From Sacculina carcini (taxonomy: Eukaryota > Arthropoda > Thecostraca > Sacculinidae): a stretch of 64,000 nucleotides of DNA. Positions within the stretch are counted from its first letter, which is position 1. Each line of letters begins with the position of its first letter. This document shows positions 12,044-24,364 of the stretch, one piece after another. The stretch is from assembly GCA_916048095.2 (NCBI GenBank), contig OU696580.1:5339608-5403607 (forward strand), read 5' to 3'. A program made the position numbers and the translations under genes. The notes beneath the pieces were generated by a model. It was not told where the DNA came from, did no database searches, and saw only the letters and a program-made list of their open reading frames with translations.

Positions 12044-12925
12044 TTCGCCGGCTGTGTGTGTAGAACGTCAATTATCCACACCATTGGTATCGTATTTCCC
12101 ACCGGACACACCCCCGAGACACACTCACACGCAATAACACACACATACACACACCCATGCATATACACTACACTAGTGGCGGGTAAAGAGAGGTAAATTA
12201 TGCCAAATGGGGTGTAATAAAAATCTGGTGAGTTAAGCAAGACATGTAGCAGTGTTCAGTGAGAAAACTGATATGAAAGAGGATAAAATAATAGAAAGAA
12301 TCGAAGAGAAAAAAATGTGTCGCTTGACATGCTCCACACAGAAGAGAAATTGCAACATAAACTGTTGATCAAGTGACAATACATATAACCCAGCACAGTT
12401 GAAATCAACGTTGAATTATCAATATTACAGGTACAAGGAGACGGGACAGTTCAAACATGACTCATTTATCGTGCTATTCAAATATATGTCAGCACACACA
12501 CAAGAATACAGTTGACATGATAGCCCTGGCGAGGAGGTGGCCTGGATACGCCACTGAGATCCTACCTCAGCTACCGAGCTGACAACGCCTCTGCTGAGCG
12601 GCGGCCTCAATTGTGTGGCGCATATAAAACACACCCACCGCCATAAAACACACACAAACACACACACACACATATATACACGTTTACGAGCGCATTCAGC
12701 CTTGTTGTCGAGCTATTAACGAACTTGGCCAGAATATACATCCATCACACATATAACACATATACATACATATACGTATACATATAAATGCATATGTATA
12801 CGTATGGTTTATATTTGAGTTTGTCATCATTCGGTTAATTTCCTGTGTTAGTGCGTGTGTGTGTGTGTATGTGTATGGGAGTGCTAGAGCGACTACGAAT
12901 GACAAACAAGGGACCACTGATGGTC
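12044..12925. other. Gene-free stretch
   Basis: No coding region is supported. It includes small CA tracts (12640-12675) and a TATACG/TACATA-rich patch (12740-12800). Confidence 0.4.
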
Positions 12926-12929
12926 CACT

Positions 12930-13185
12930 TAACACACACACACACACGAACACACACACACACACACACACACACTCATGCACACACACTTACACACTCA
13001 TGCATACACACACACACTTACACACACACACTCATGCAGACATACACACACACTTACACACACACACACACTCATGCAGACATACAAACACACACACACA
13101 CACACACACACTTAGACACACTCGGCACATTGATGCGGGCTGAGAGACACAACAATGATGACACGCAAACAGCAGATGTAGCCCG

Positions 13186-13222
<37 letters not shown>
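12930..13222. repeat. CA array with CTCATGCA and CTTACACA interruptions
   Basis: Repeated CACACTCATGCA and CACTTACACAC modules suggest a higher-order repeat of about 30-40 bp built on CA. A unique gap lies at about 13112-13185. Confidence 0.85.
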
Positions 13223-13376
13223 GGGAATACACATGCATTCATACACACGTACATGAAGAATTTGTAGATGAAATGCTGTGCCACGAGGAGCCGGTGGAAA
13301 GCGAAGTCCAAGATATATAAATATCGAGGAGGAAATAATTAAGTTCGAAGAAGCCCAGCTCGTATGGACCAACATC

Positions 13377-13424
13377 AGGAGGTTGATCAGGAGGTTGATC
13401 AGGAGGTTGATCAGGAGGTTGATG
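13377..13424. repeat. 12-bp tandem repeat, four copies
   Basis: AGGAGGTTGATC is repeated four times, the last copy ending TTGATG. Confidence 0.9.
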
Positions 13425-14385
13425 CAGCAGAGTAGCGAAACACCCAGTGTGATGCAGGCGTGAGATCGTTTAGACAACAAGATTCTTGAATCCGCCGGAA
13501 AAAGCGCCAGCCGACGACTTTTGACAGCTTCGAATTGTGACTGATGGATAAATTGAGAAAATAGAACTGTTTTACAATCAAGGCTTTTTCGTTGAGAAAG
13601 CACGCAATATTTACAAATCCTCGCTACTAATTCTGGTATCGATGAGTGGCATGGTAGCGAGATTTCACTGTATCAGTTATTCTTTGAGCAATCATGAAAA
13701 CTACAGCTATACTTGTTGAAATATGCATGTATACTTGTTATTTGCCACATGTATCATACCATCTTTCTATAAGGAAACTACAAAATAAGCCAGAGCTGGG
13801 TTGAGCTAGACTACACCCCTCTGTGCTGAATATTGCACGCAGACACACACACACACACAGACATGCATACAAGGACACAATAGGCCAGAACCCCATGCTG
13901 ACATAAGCATAATACTGTTTTGTTACGACACCGTCGTGGAAAATGAGCCAGCCGGTCAGTAAGAGGTGGAGAGATAGAATGGTCTGAGAGAGCAGGGAAG
14001 AGAGAGTGTGAGAGTGGTCGTCTCGTGTGATGTCTGGTAGTTAGCGGCAAACACCTGTCAATTACACGCAGCACACCTGTCGGTCGACAATGGTGCACAA
14101 TTCACGTGGTCCGTACCGCTCGCACTCACCAACACCCTCTCTCTGCCTGGCTTCATCTGTCCCACTCTCATTCTCTGCCACGAGTATAAGCAATCTTGCA
14201 CGCATTTATTCGTTGTTTTTTCAATTCGATACGCCCGAACGCGCCAGCACAACTTGTATTGGGAATACATAGCGTGTTTGTTCCGCGAAAACAACATGCC
14301 TATATGCCCATACGGCTACACACGAAAATGCGCACACACACACACACACACAGACACACACACACACAAAGGAGATACATCCGTA

Positions 14386-15455
14386 TGTCCAATACATAAA
14401 GCAGGCAACAGGAAAGAGCCACTAAATTATGGAGCTGTGTCGTTAACGAGCGTCCTGTGTAAGATTATAGAAGGTATAATCAAAGACAAATGTATGTGCT
14501 ATTTGGAAGAGAATGGGATTCTGAATGAAGCTCAGTTTGGTTTCAGGACCGGAAGATCGTGTTCAGCAAATCTGGTGAGCTTTTACTCCAGAGTTATAGA
14601 TATAGTTATAGATATAGTTCAAGAGAGAGACGGATGGGCAGACTGTGTCTATCTCGACTTGAGAAAAGCGTTTGATAAGGTCCCAAATGGTAAGCTGATA
14701 TGGACGATACAGCATGAAGGATGGATTCATGGAAAGTTGCTTGAATGGATGAGAGGATATTTATGTGGGCAATTAAAATGAGGACAATTGTGAAGGGATG
14801 CAAATCAACATGGAGAGAGGTTACAAGTGGGGTTCCCCAAGGCTCAGTGAGGATGATGATGATGATGATGATGATGATGTTCATACTGTATATTAACAGG
14901 ATCACGGAAGGAGTTCAGTGTTATATGAACATGTTTGCGGACGATGCAAAAATGTTGAAAAAAATTGTAGATGAGCACAGTGGTGAAGAGATTCAAAGAG
15001 ACATAGACAGAGTCTTTAAATGGAGTGTAGACTGGGGTATGAGTTTTAATGAACAAAAATGTCGGGTAATGGAGGTAGGAAAAAGTAGGAATAGACCATC
15101 TGCAACATATAAATTAGGACGAGAGGCAGACGCAGAGGCGATCTTATAGCTGCTTCTAGGTAAAATATAGGCATGGAAGTAATAGATAGAGATGATTGGA
15201 TAGTATGGAGTGAAAGAAACAACAGGAAACACGCTAAAACCCTTAGGAAAACCAGAGCAGTTAGGGATATCAAGAAGTATAGTTTCCCGAATAGGACTGT
15301 AGATGCATGGAATTATCTAGATAGGGAAATTGTTCAATGTAGCAGGGTGAAAGAAATTAAACGTAGGTTAGACCAATGTTGGCTGGGAGACAGGACAGCT
15401 CGAGCTTACCTCATCTCCTGTATTATACAACTCGGTGAGTACACACATACAAGTA
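14386..15455 (+). mobile_element. LINE (Jockey/CR1 clade) fragment with RT and 3' end
   Basis: Reverse-transcriptase blocks appear in order: a finger/palm segment with EAQFGFRTGRSCSANL (about 14525-14575), a YLDLRKAFDKVP block containing the first catalytic Asp, then TSGVPQGS (about 14820-14850) and MFADDAKML (about 14930-14955). A frameshift lies near 14770-14790. An ATG/GAT trinucleotide run (about 14852-14879) replaces the residues that normally follow GVPQGS. Downstream, about 100 codons are missing between the YKLG motif (about 15105) and the C-terminal IDRDDWIVW block (15185). It ends GGTGAGTACACACA at about 15430-15450, a 3' end shared with the LINEs at 22.6, 28.5 and 37.2 kb. Non-functional. 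Confidence 0.88.
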
Positions 15456-15670
15456 GGAATGAATCCGTAGAAACGCATCCATGCTCGGGTATAAAGTGTA
15501 TGTCTGTCTATAAAATGAACCGTTCATCGACTTGTTATTAATTTTCTAGCTGCGTATCAAGTGCATATATAATGCGTGTGTATTTTAGGGTAGTTTTATT
15601 GACCCACTTGTAAACCCCCCTATTCCCTACTACTGGGAGATTTCGCACAGGTTACGAACCACTGATCTAT

Positions 15671-15772
15671 CTTCTAGCATGTCTAGTATGAGTCTAGCTA
15701 GCTTCTAGCATGTCTAGTATGAGTCTAGCTAGCTTCTAGCATGTCTAGTATGAGAATAGCTAGCTTCTAGCG
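15671..15772. repeat. 31-bp tandem repeat, three copies
   Basis: The unit contains CTTCTAGCATGTCTAGTATG followed by a CTAG-rich tail. The third copy has AGAATAG in place of AGTCTAG. CTAG recurs about every 10 bp. Confidence 0.85.
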
Positions 15773-15779
15773 TTCTAGG

Positions 15780-18270
15780 TGGTAGTTGCATGTACTATGA
15801 CAGGTTTATGAAAGGCACGCCCCATTATCACTGGGTCAAGCAGAACTGCTCTTCAATATGCTAGATTAATCGGCCAATTTTGTCTCAATATCAACCTCGT
15901 TCTGCTGAAATGCTTGAAAACACTGAGCCACGCAAGCTGGCACTCATTCACGATGGTATTTCCAGCTGAGAGGAGTGATTTTCACTGTGACAAGTCGACA
16001 CAAGTACACACAAACATACACCATTATTAGTAGCATCCAGACACAATATGATTTCGTTCTGCCGTCAAATTTTTCATCCTCGCCACGCTGCTGGCCAAGT
16101 TTCACAAGAATCAAGGTCGAACTGATCGCTTCCCACTCGTTCACCGAATTATCCAATTAATTCAAGCCGACGCAGCTGTGGCGCATGTAATTGCCGCTTT
16201 ATTGGCCGACTACTGAGAAAAAACACCGACGTCAATTGTGGTCTGCAGGCGTGCAAACAATATGCCGCTATAATTATGCGGTTATATATGCGCAAATCAC
16301 GCAGCTGGTGCGGTTATTCTCGCTGGAAAACTGGCCTCTTTGTGCATTTCGTCAATTAGCCGCTGTCGTGATTGTATTGTGAACAACACGATGTCAACCC
16401 ATTAAGAAGCCGCCGCTATATAACCTCCAATCAGCCTGGCTCTCACATCCAGATGCATCAAAAAGCAGCAGCCATAGCAAATTAGAGCACGGTTATTGCT
16501 AGCATAAAGCACAATGGCTGTGATATGGCGAGGAGAAATGTCTCTAGTGCCGCAGGTATCGATGACCAGACATCGTGTCATTATTGTACAATACCACACA
16601 CTACTGTGAGGTAATACACCATGTCGGCCCACACACTCACACACTTACACTCACACTCACACACACAGACAAGTACAGCTCACTCATGAGAACTGAAGTC
16701 ACACAAATTGGCTGGAGGATGGATGATTATGCAATTATACCCACCGACAATTCTGCTCAGTTCAGTTCATTGGGTATATTATCATAACAATCAGCATAGC
16801 ACAAATTACAATACACGAAAAATGTAAACAATTATAAATATGTGAAAAATTATACTTTACGCAATATACTTTTCATTCAGGTAGGTGTGTTGTAATTGAA
16901 TAGACATATAATGGTTGAGGGTCTCATGTAATTGACCAACTGAGTCAACTTTGAACAATAATGCATGATGACTGTCATACCCCCGAGCCTCGACACAAAC
17001 CTACACCTCTGCGATTGACGCACACACACACACCGCTTATACACGTGCATAACGGATACAATAACTATTTTTTCGAAAGTCAGCTGGCGCTATTGAAATG
17101 TCTTCAAATAAAACTTTGGGTGAAATCAATTGAAAATGAAACTCGGGCCTCTGTAAGAATGTAACCTCAATAATTATCATTAATTACTACGGAACAATTA
17201 CGCTCAGATGACGTATCCAATAACAAAATTGTGGCATTACCAGTGATTGAACTGTATAATTGTACTTGACGCGTTCGATTTCGGTGCAAATAATTCATTT
17301 TTATACTTATTTAGCAGTAATGTGGCGATAGCGAAGTTGGTTTAGTGTGAGAATACCTCAAGTATGAAATCAAGAGGTTTTCGGTTAAATGCAGCCCATA
17401 TTTTCCACCCAGACTTTATTGTATGATGCAACAAATTATTTTATTCGAACAAATGTGGATATACATTGACAGCAGCAGCAGACAAAAACACACACATGTT
17501 TATACAAATGATGACGATGAAAAAGTGAAATATAGATGGCGCCAAACACAAATCACAAAACCAAAGAACGTTCAAACGCTGGCCATTCAATCTAGTTTAA
17601 ACAGCTAACAGCAGGTATTATATGACCTGGCAGGTCGCCACACACATATACAAACATACATATATACAAGGGTAGCTTGAATATGCACGAATACTTGGAA
17701 TGTATTATCCAGTATTAGCCACTGTGTCGATATGATACCGGAGTAAATTATTCAAAATATCGCACAATGATTGCATATAATAACAGCAGATAACTGAGTT
17801 ACGTTGCTGTTGCGATATACTATATACGCTGTTATGTATGTGCTTGATCGAGCAAAAAGCAAATGGTTTAGCCCATACATTTCTCACATCACCATGGTAA
17901 CGCACGGCGTGTGTGATAGACTCGCTGGTAATAACACTGTAATCACTGTAGATCGCCGCCAGATATTTCAGGATCGGAAAATTCAGTCTGCCAAAGTTTT
18001 ATTCATCAAAAACAAGCTTCATTATATTATGAATTATACCAATGTTAATGAAGTACACATATGTGCAATAGTTTGATGAAAAACGTTAATGATAAGAAAG
18101 GACGCATTTTCCAACATATTATATATGTGCAACAAACGGAACAATTGAAAAATACTACCGGAGTAAAGGTGCAATTTTGTCTGGGCTTATTGGACCCGGT
18201 ACTAATATAAAAACCTAGTATTTCAGGCCTGAAAAGTGACATGGGCTAAATAAGACCGAGCTCTACGGTG
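15780..18270. other. Long gene-free interval
   Basis: About 2.5 kb with no supported gene. It holds short CA patches (16625-16665 and 17020-17035). I see no reverse-transcriptase, transposase or host-protein motif on either strand. Confidence 0.4.
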
Positions 18271-18276
18271 TATTGT

Positions 18277-19095
18277 GTGTGAGTAGGTATAAGTTCTCTA
18301 GCCTTCAGCGACACCTACACGGGGCAATCGCCTAACTAAAGCCGTACTGTTTCGCGATATACAGCGCTGTCTCTGCGTCCACCCAGCGCCCTCTTTCAGC
18401 ACCGGAGAGCGCCCTTGACACCCTTATCACCGATAAATAACCCGCTGCCTTCTCTCGCCGAACTCCTCCCAACGCGTCCTAGCGCCGAGAAATGGCGCTT
18501 CCGATTCAACGTTTATTTGCAACCAACACATTTCCTGCACTTGTGTTTGCGGATAACAAGTTTGAGCTCCATTATGTAAATACAATCGTTTCTCTCATAA
18601 AGTATTTGAAGCTGCGTGTCACACTGATCCGGAATGGAGAAGCCGCCCATTATAGCGTTGCAAATATACTCTTCAAAAATATCGAATGCATTCTCGCATT
18701 CTCTCACAATTGTTCCGTCGATAGGCGAACCGACACCAATGTATCTCCAAGCAAATACATTTTATTCAGTATTGACGCAAGTCATTGTGTGGGAGCACAC
18801 ACACACACACCTCAGCAGACCGAACAATACCAACACATACACACACACTTTGATGAAAAAAATGTAGGGAACGTGAACATTTGAATTCACTATGCTAGGG
18901 TTGTACAGCCTCATGTGACAAGCAGCGCGCGAATACACCGTTTAATTGATTTCGACGGCTGTACGGCTTCATGTGTCAAACGGCGCGCGCGCATTAAATC
19001 TCGGCAGGCGAGCGAATACACCATTTTTAATTGAATGCTTATCTGCATAGCCTCAAGTGTAAGACTACCTTTGTGTGTGTGTGTGTGTTTGCGTG
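18277..19095 (+). repeat. Unclassified dispersed element SD2, copy 1
   Basis: This segment recurs in inverse orientation at 22665-24365, where a solo LTR interrupts it. Both copies have TG/CA tracts at both ends. The right part holds roughly 80-90-bp subrepeats built on GCCTCATGTGACAAGC and GCGAATACACC. The left part holds a GC-richer block with CTTCTCTCGCCGAACTCC. It has no convincing coding capacity and no clear terminal inverted repeats. It may be a non-autonomous transposon that tends to sit in CA tracts, or a segmental duplication. Confidence 0.75.
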
Positions 19096-19370
19096 TGTGT
19101 CATATTCCGATAGCACAGCACAGGTGAATACTGAAATTGATTGATTGTGCGCTGAATGACACCACATATACGTCGCAATATTTCAACTGTTGTGTGGATA
19201 TCGATTGTAGACATTGGTATTGTAGACCTTGGCATGGCGAATATAAGTCGGAACACGCCTTCATGACATACATTCAATTGTATTTGAGAGTCTTGTCGTA
19301 AATATAGTCAAACCGGTGACAACAAATACAACCAGAGGCCAGAGAAACACTGCGTAGTAGCACTGCCAAG

Positions 19371-20840
19371 TGTGCGTGTGTGTGTTGGTATGTTAGTGTG
19401 TATTTGTAGGTGTGTATGCATGAGGGTGTTTTAGTGTATCGATGTGTTTTATTCTATCGGTGTGTGTTAGTGTATTTAACTGTATAACTGTGTATCATTG
19501 TGTGTTAGTGTTTTAGTGTATGGGTGTGTGTTAAGGTGTGTTAGTGTATGGGTGTGTGTTAGTGTATGGGTGTGTGTTAGTGTATGGGTGTGTGTTAGTG
19601 TATGGGTGTGTGTTAGTGTATGGGTGTGTGTTAGTGTATGGGTGTGTGTTAGTGTATGGGTGTGTGTTAGTGTATGGGTGTGTGTTAGTGTATGGGTGTG
19701 TGTTAGTGTATGGGTGTGTGTTAGTGTATGGGTGTGTGTTAGTGTATGGGTGTGTGTTAGTGTATGGGTGTGTGTTAGTGTATGGGTGTGTGTTAGTGTA
19801 TGGGTGTGTGTTAGTGTATGGGTGTGTGTTAGTGTATGGGTGTGTGTTAGTGTATGGGTGTGTGTTAGTGTATGGGTGTGTGCTAGTGTGTTGTGTATGT
19901 TAGTGTGTTGTAGTATATCAATGCGTGTTAGTGTTTTAGTGAATCGGTGTGTTAATGTGTTGTAGTATATCAATGCGTGTTAGTGTGTTTTAGTGTATCG
20001 GTGTGTGTTAGTGTATTTAACTGTATAAATGTGTATCATTGTGTGTTAGTGTATCGGTGTGTGTTAGGTTGTTTTAGTGTACCATTGTGTTAGTGTATCG
20101 GTGTGTGCTAGTTTGTTTTAGTGTATCATTGTGTGTTAGTCAGTGCGTGGGACGTTAACAAGCGGTTGTTATAACACCGCAGTATCGTCGGTAATACAAC
20201 ATAGTGAAGCCAGAGAACACTAGTGAACCGTCACGGCTATGTATTACACACACACACGGACACACGGACACAGACAGAAAGACACAATTGCGAATTTCAG
20301 CAACGGCTCATCATGCTGTGTCTGTCGCCAATTAGCGCTCTCTTCCACGTGGCTGATTGCTGCCGACTCCCCTCTCTTCTCTCTAAATAATCTCCTCATC
20401 TCACACTGTGTGTGAGTCTTTGCCTGTTTTCTGCGTGCGTATCAGACGAGAATCGCAGAAGACAAGGCACAAACGAGCCCACGACACTGCGAATATTTCT
20501 CTCTTTCTCTCTTCTGCATCCTCGATGACAGAAAGCAGCTCAACAAGACACACTGACAAACACATGATACTGAAAGTCGGCACCAAGCAAAACATGAGGA
20601 TCATCAGAAATGAGACGCAGGGGCTTTGAAACAAGTAGGCCGTAGTTTACATCATTAGCACATCAGCGGTGTAGTGGATAATCACCATACATACATATAC
20701 ACACACATACACGTGAATACATACATATGGGAGTGTCAGATTTGTGTATGCATAGTTTCATGTGACTGTTTATGTATGTGTGTGTAGTGTGTATAGTGTA
20801 TTTAGTGTGCTGTGCAGTTTCATTGACGGCTGTCAATTTA
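19371..20840 (+). repeat. Segmental duplication SD1, copy 2
   Basis: This is the direct-orientation partner of 10295-11388, about 9 kb away. The homology stops at a GGCTGTCAATTTAG motif in both copies. The copy differs by an 18-bp minisatellite expansion (19541-19882) and by loss of nearly all CA tract length. Confidence 0.9.
19541..19882. repeat. 18-bp minisatellite, about 19 copies
   Basis: The unit TTAGTGTATGGGTGTGTG is repeated about 19 times with almost no divergence, which implies recent expansion. Because 18 is divisible by three and the unit has no stop in several frames, it yields long periodic frames such as LVYGCV and SVWVCV on plus and TLTHTH on minus. These are not proteins. Confidence 0.97.
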
Positions 20841-21425
20841 GAACCCACGCTGTCCACGGTCACAAAACTGTCTCGGCAGGTGTTGAGGCACAACCTCGGG
20901 AACCAGGCGTATACCGGCAGGGTACACCCTGTCTACCAGTTGTCCGAGCTCTGCTCTGCCAACCATCTCGTCAATGTCTTTGTCGTGCGCCAGAGCCTGT
21001 GGCAGTCCGGCGTCGACGTCGAATAACAGAATGCGACCGTCCTCGATGGGTACACGCCCCCACCTGTACCGCAGCTGACCTTCGGGGCGCTCATTAAACT
21101 GCTGCCAAGGCTTCGGCTCGTGTTGGTACGTGACAGCTTTGTTGTTGCGCGGGCCAGGAGGTTCTTGAGGTCCCCAGCGTTGGATGATGGGGTTGGCAGT
21201 CGCAGGCAGCGAGATCTCCAGCTGGTAATGTAGGAGCACGCCTATGGGCAGGTTAGGCAACGGCTCCCACGTTGCATTAAAGTAGGATGCGTCTTCCCAC
21301 TCAACTAATAATTCCAGTATTCCTTTATTTTTACAGCTTGCGCTAAGCCGTCGGATAAAAAAGTTGTGCCATGGCATCGTCGTTGTTAGCACCTCTGGGA
21401 TTATTGTAGATACACCGTGTATCAT
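20838..21425 (-). CDS. Chromodomain-like protein fragment
   Basis: A minus-strand frame of 195 codons has normal amino-acid composition. Residues about 36-60 contain GILELLVEWEDASYFNATWE, resembling the chromodomain core in which hydrophobic-V-W is followed by ATWEP. The C-terminal half (for example GRVPIEDGRILLFDVDAGLP) is not recognised. Chromodomains occur in host chromatin proteins and at the C-terminus of some Ty3-type integrases. No integrase is visible next to it, so I cannot choose between these. The frame ends exactly where the SD1 duplication begins, so its 3' end may have been cut by that event. Confidence 0.45.
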   Translation of the reverse strand: MIHGVSTIIPEVLTTTMPWHNFFIRRLSASCKNKGILELLVEWEDASYFNATWEPLPNLPIGVLLHYQLEISLPATANPIIQRWGPQEPPGPRNNKAVTYQHEPKPWQQFNERPEGQLRYRWGRVPIEDGRILLFDVDAGLPQALAHDKDIDEMVGRAELGQLVDRVYPAGIRLVPEVVPQHLPRQFCDRGQRGF

Positions 21426-21618
21426 TGCTGTTGGTTATTCAGTCGACTCAAATACAAACTGAATGCATTCCATGACGACATGTTTCGACTTATATTCCAC
21501 ACAAAAATGGTAATATTGTGATGTATAAGAGGCGTCATTCAGCGCACAATCAATAAATTCCAGTATTCGCCTGTGCCAATCGCCTATCGCAATATCACGC
21601 ACACACACACACACACTG

Positions 21619-22680
21619 GTAGGAGGATGCGGACGGTGGTGAGGGGAAGTGTCTCAGTGGGGTGCCGATTGATGGATCGGTGTTGGGACCAATAATGTTC
21701 TTGGTATACATAGATGATATGTCTAGGGGGATCAGCAGCTACATGAGCTTGTTTGCGTATGATGCCAAGCTCATGAAGGTCATCACAGGTGGAAAAAGTT
21801 GTAAGGAGTTACAGCAGGATTTGGATAGGATAGAGGAATGGAGCCGGGCATGGGGGATGCAGTTTAATGCGAGTAAGTGTCATGTTATGGGGATAGGGGA
21901 AAGTGCAGAAAGGCCTTCCAGCAACTATAAGTTGCTGTAACTATAACTATAGGCCTTCCAACAACTAGGGAAACATAATTTACGGAAAGTTAAGGATGAA
22001 AAAGATTGAGGAATAATTGTAAAAAAAAATTTGGCCCCGGATAAACATATTGGGAAAATAACAGCACTAGCATATAGAACGGTAAGGAATATTAGAAGGG
22101 CTTTCAAATACCTAGATGAGGACATGCTGAAAAAGTTAATGTGTAATATCATTAGGCCCCAGCTAGAGTATGCTTCGGTGGTTTGGTCCCCTCATAAGAT
22201 AAAGAACAAGCGTAAATTGGAAATAATTCAGAGGACAGCGACTAAAATGGTTGGTAGTATGTGTCGTATGAGGAAAGACTAAAAGTGCTTTGTTTAACAT
22301 CCTTAATACAGCGTAGGCTGAGGGGCGACTTGATTAATATATTTAGACATAGAATAGGTATGCAAAAGTTAGATGGGGATGATTGTATAGTATGGGATAA
22401 TTCAGGCAAGAGGGGTCATGGAAAAAAAAATGAAAAGGACTAGATGTTTGAGAGATGTTAAGAAGTATATTTTCCCATATAGGTGTGTTGATGTCTGGAA
22501 TCAGTTAGGGGAGAATATTGTAGGAGCTATAAGCGTAGGGGCATTTAAAGAAGGACTGGATAGTGTAAAATACTGGGAATTTCAAAGAAGATAGGTTAGA
22601 GGGTGGGTTGGAGACAGGACAGCACGAGTATAGCTCATCTCCTGTGGTAAACAAATAGGTGAGTACACACACACACACAA
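21619..22680 (+). mobile_element. LINE (same clade as 14.4 kb), 3' half, degenerate
   Basis: It begins inside the reverse transcriptase near the GSVLGPIMFLVYIDDM block (about 21675-21725). The catalytic box reads FAYDAKL instead of FADDAKL, so the first active-site Asp has become Tyr. The thumb follows (LEYASVVWSPHKIKNKRKLE, about 22165-22225), then RGHGKK and the C-terminal FPYR..DVWNQL block. At least three frame breaks occur (near 21940, 22270 and 22440). The 3' end is GTGAGTACACACAC followed by a CA tract. Confidence 0.88.
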
Positions 22681-23556
22681 AGGTCGTCTTACACCTGAGG
22701 CTATGCAGATATACATTCAATTAAAACGTGTATTCGCTCGCCTACCGAGATTCACCGATTCAGGCGTGCGCACCGCTTGACTTATGAAGCCTGACAGCGG
22801 TCGAACGCGAAATAAATTGTATTCGCTCGCCAACCGAGTTTTGGCGATTCAGGCACGCTGCTTGACACGATGTCATACAGCGGTCGCAATCAATTAAACG
22901 ATTCATTCGCTGGCGTGGCGCTTGTTCGTTCGGCTACCGGGATTTCATGCGCGCCGCCGCTGGTCGAGACTGTACAGCAATAAATTAAGCGGTGTATTCG
23001 TGAGCTGCTTGTCACATGAGGCTATACAACCCGAGCACAGTAAATTCAAATGTTCATCAAGTTCCCTGCATCTTTTCTTTCATCAAAGTGTGCGTTAGTC
23101 TTGTTTGGTCTGCTGAGGTGTGAGTCTCTCCCACACAATGACTATGACTATGACTATGACTAATGACAAATGACTTGCGTCAATACTGAAGGAAATGTAT
23201 TTGCTTGGAGATACATTGGTGTCGGTTCGCCTATCGACGGAACAATTGTGAGAGAATGCGAGAATTCATTCGATAATTTTGAAGAGTGTACTTGCAACGC
23301 TATGATGAGCGGCTTCTCCATTCCGGATCAGTGCGACACGCAGCTTCAAATACTTTATGAGAGAAGCGATTGTATTTACATAATGGAGCTCACACTTGTT
23401 ATCCACAAACACAAGTGCAGGAAATGTGTTGATTGCAAATAAACGTTGAATCGGAAGCGCCATTTCTCGGCGCTAGGAAGCGTTAAGAGCGCTATTAGGA
23501 GGGGTTCGGCGAGAGAAGGCAGTGAGTTATTTCTCGGCGATAGGGAGCATCAAGAG

Positions 23557-24172
23557 TATAACAAAGTATAATCAGACCAGTTTTCTATCTGTCAGTTTAC
23601 TCAGGGTTTTTTTCTCTCTCTCTCAGTTTACTTTCGCGTTCTTTATGTGGTAGGGTGGCGTCAGTAGTACACTGCGCCTGATATGCCTGGCAATGTGTGA
23701 AGTAGCTTGACATTTAATTTATGACCTTTTTTGTACGTCTGACTTGGCTGACTGTACTGACTGTGCCATATCATGTTTAGAAATAGTTTGTGTCCCGGTT
23801 GTGCAGTCGCGCTGTTTGGCCAACTGGCATTGCTTGTGGTGTATGATGCCAACGACATGTGGTCGTGGGTATATAAACCGGGGTTACTAAGAATAGGGAG
23901 CTTGACTTGCGACGTAGGACTTGCCACTCACCCAGACAGGCAGTTATTAAGTCAGCATTAGGGTATTAGGTTCTGGACTTCATTAAGATTTAAGAATAGC
24001 TTTAAGTTAGTAGATTTGGCTGGTTGCTGAAAATACACAATTAAACTACGACTGGGTGACTATTGCTTGTTATCGCGGAAAACAACATCAAGAGGAACTG
24101 TCAAGACATCACGATCAGCCGAACGACAAAGACCAACGTTCAACATCACAACAACGTATTGGTGTCGTTACA
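23557..24172 (+). mobile_element. Solo LTR with 5-bp target duplication
   Basis: The 616-bp unit begins TATAAC, probably from TGTAAC, and ends GTTACA, giving short terminal inverted repeats. It is flanked by AAGAG on both sides (23552-23556 and 24173-24177). A TATA box (GGGTATATAAACC, about 23868-23880) lies mid-element, as in LTR promoters. Related sequence is at 34310-34862, and truncated minus-strand pieces lie at 41690-41995 and 45800-46105. No internal retroviral-type genes accompany it, which fits LTR-LTR recombination leaving a single LTR. Confidence 0.88.
23868..23880 (+). promoter_or_regulatory. TATA box of the solo LTR
   Basis: GGGTATATAAACC within the LTR. The same box is conserved at about 34797-34809 in the second LTR copy (GGGTATATAAACC). 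Confidence 0.6.
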
Positions 24173-24364
24173 AAGAGCGCTACTGGGAGCATTCGGTGAG
24201 AGAAGGCAGTGAGTTATTTCTCGGCGATAGGGGCGTCAAGAGCGCTCACCCGCGCTGATGGAGGGCGCTGGGTGGACGCAGAGGCAACACCGTCTATCGT
24301 GAAACAGTACGGCTTTAGTTAGGCGATTACCCCGTATTGGTGGCTTCTAGACAACTTATACCTA

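Noticed and set aside
19476-19973. 165-residue repetitive protein, or a CRISPR-like array
   Set aside because: An 18-bp head-to-tail minisatellite without spacers. Its frame is open only because the unit is a multiple of three.
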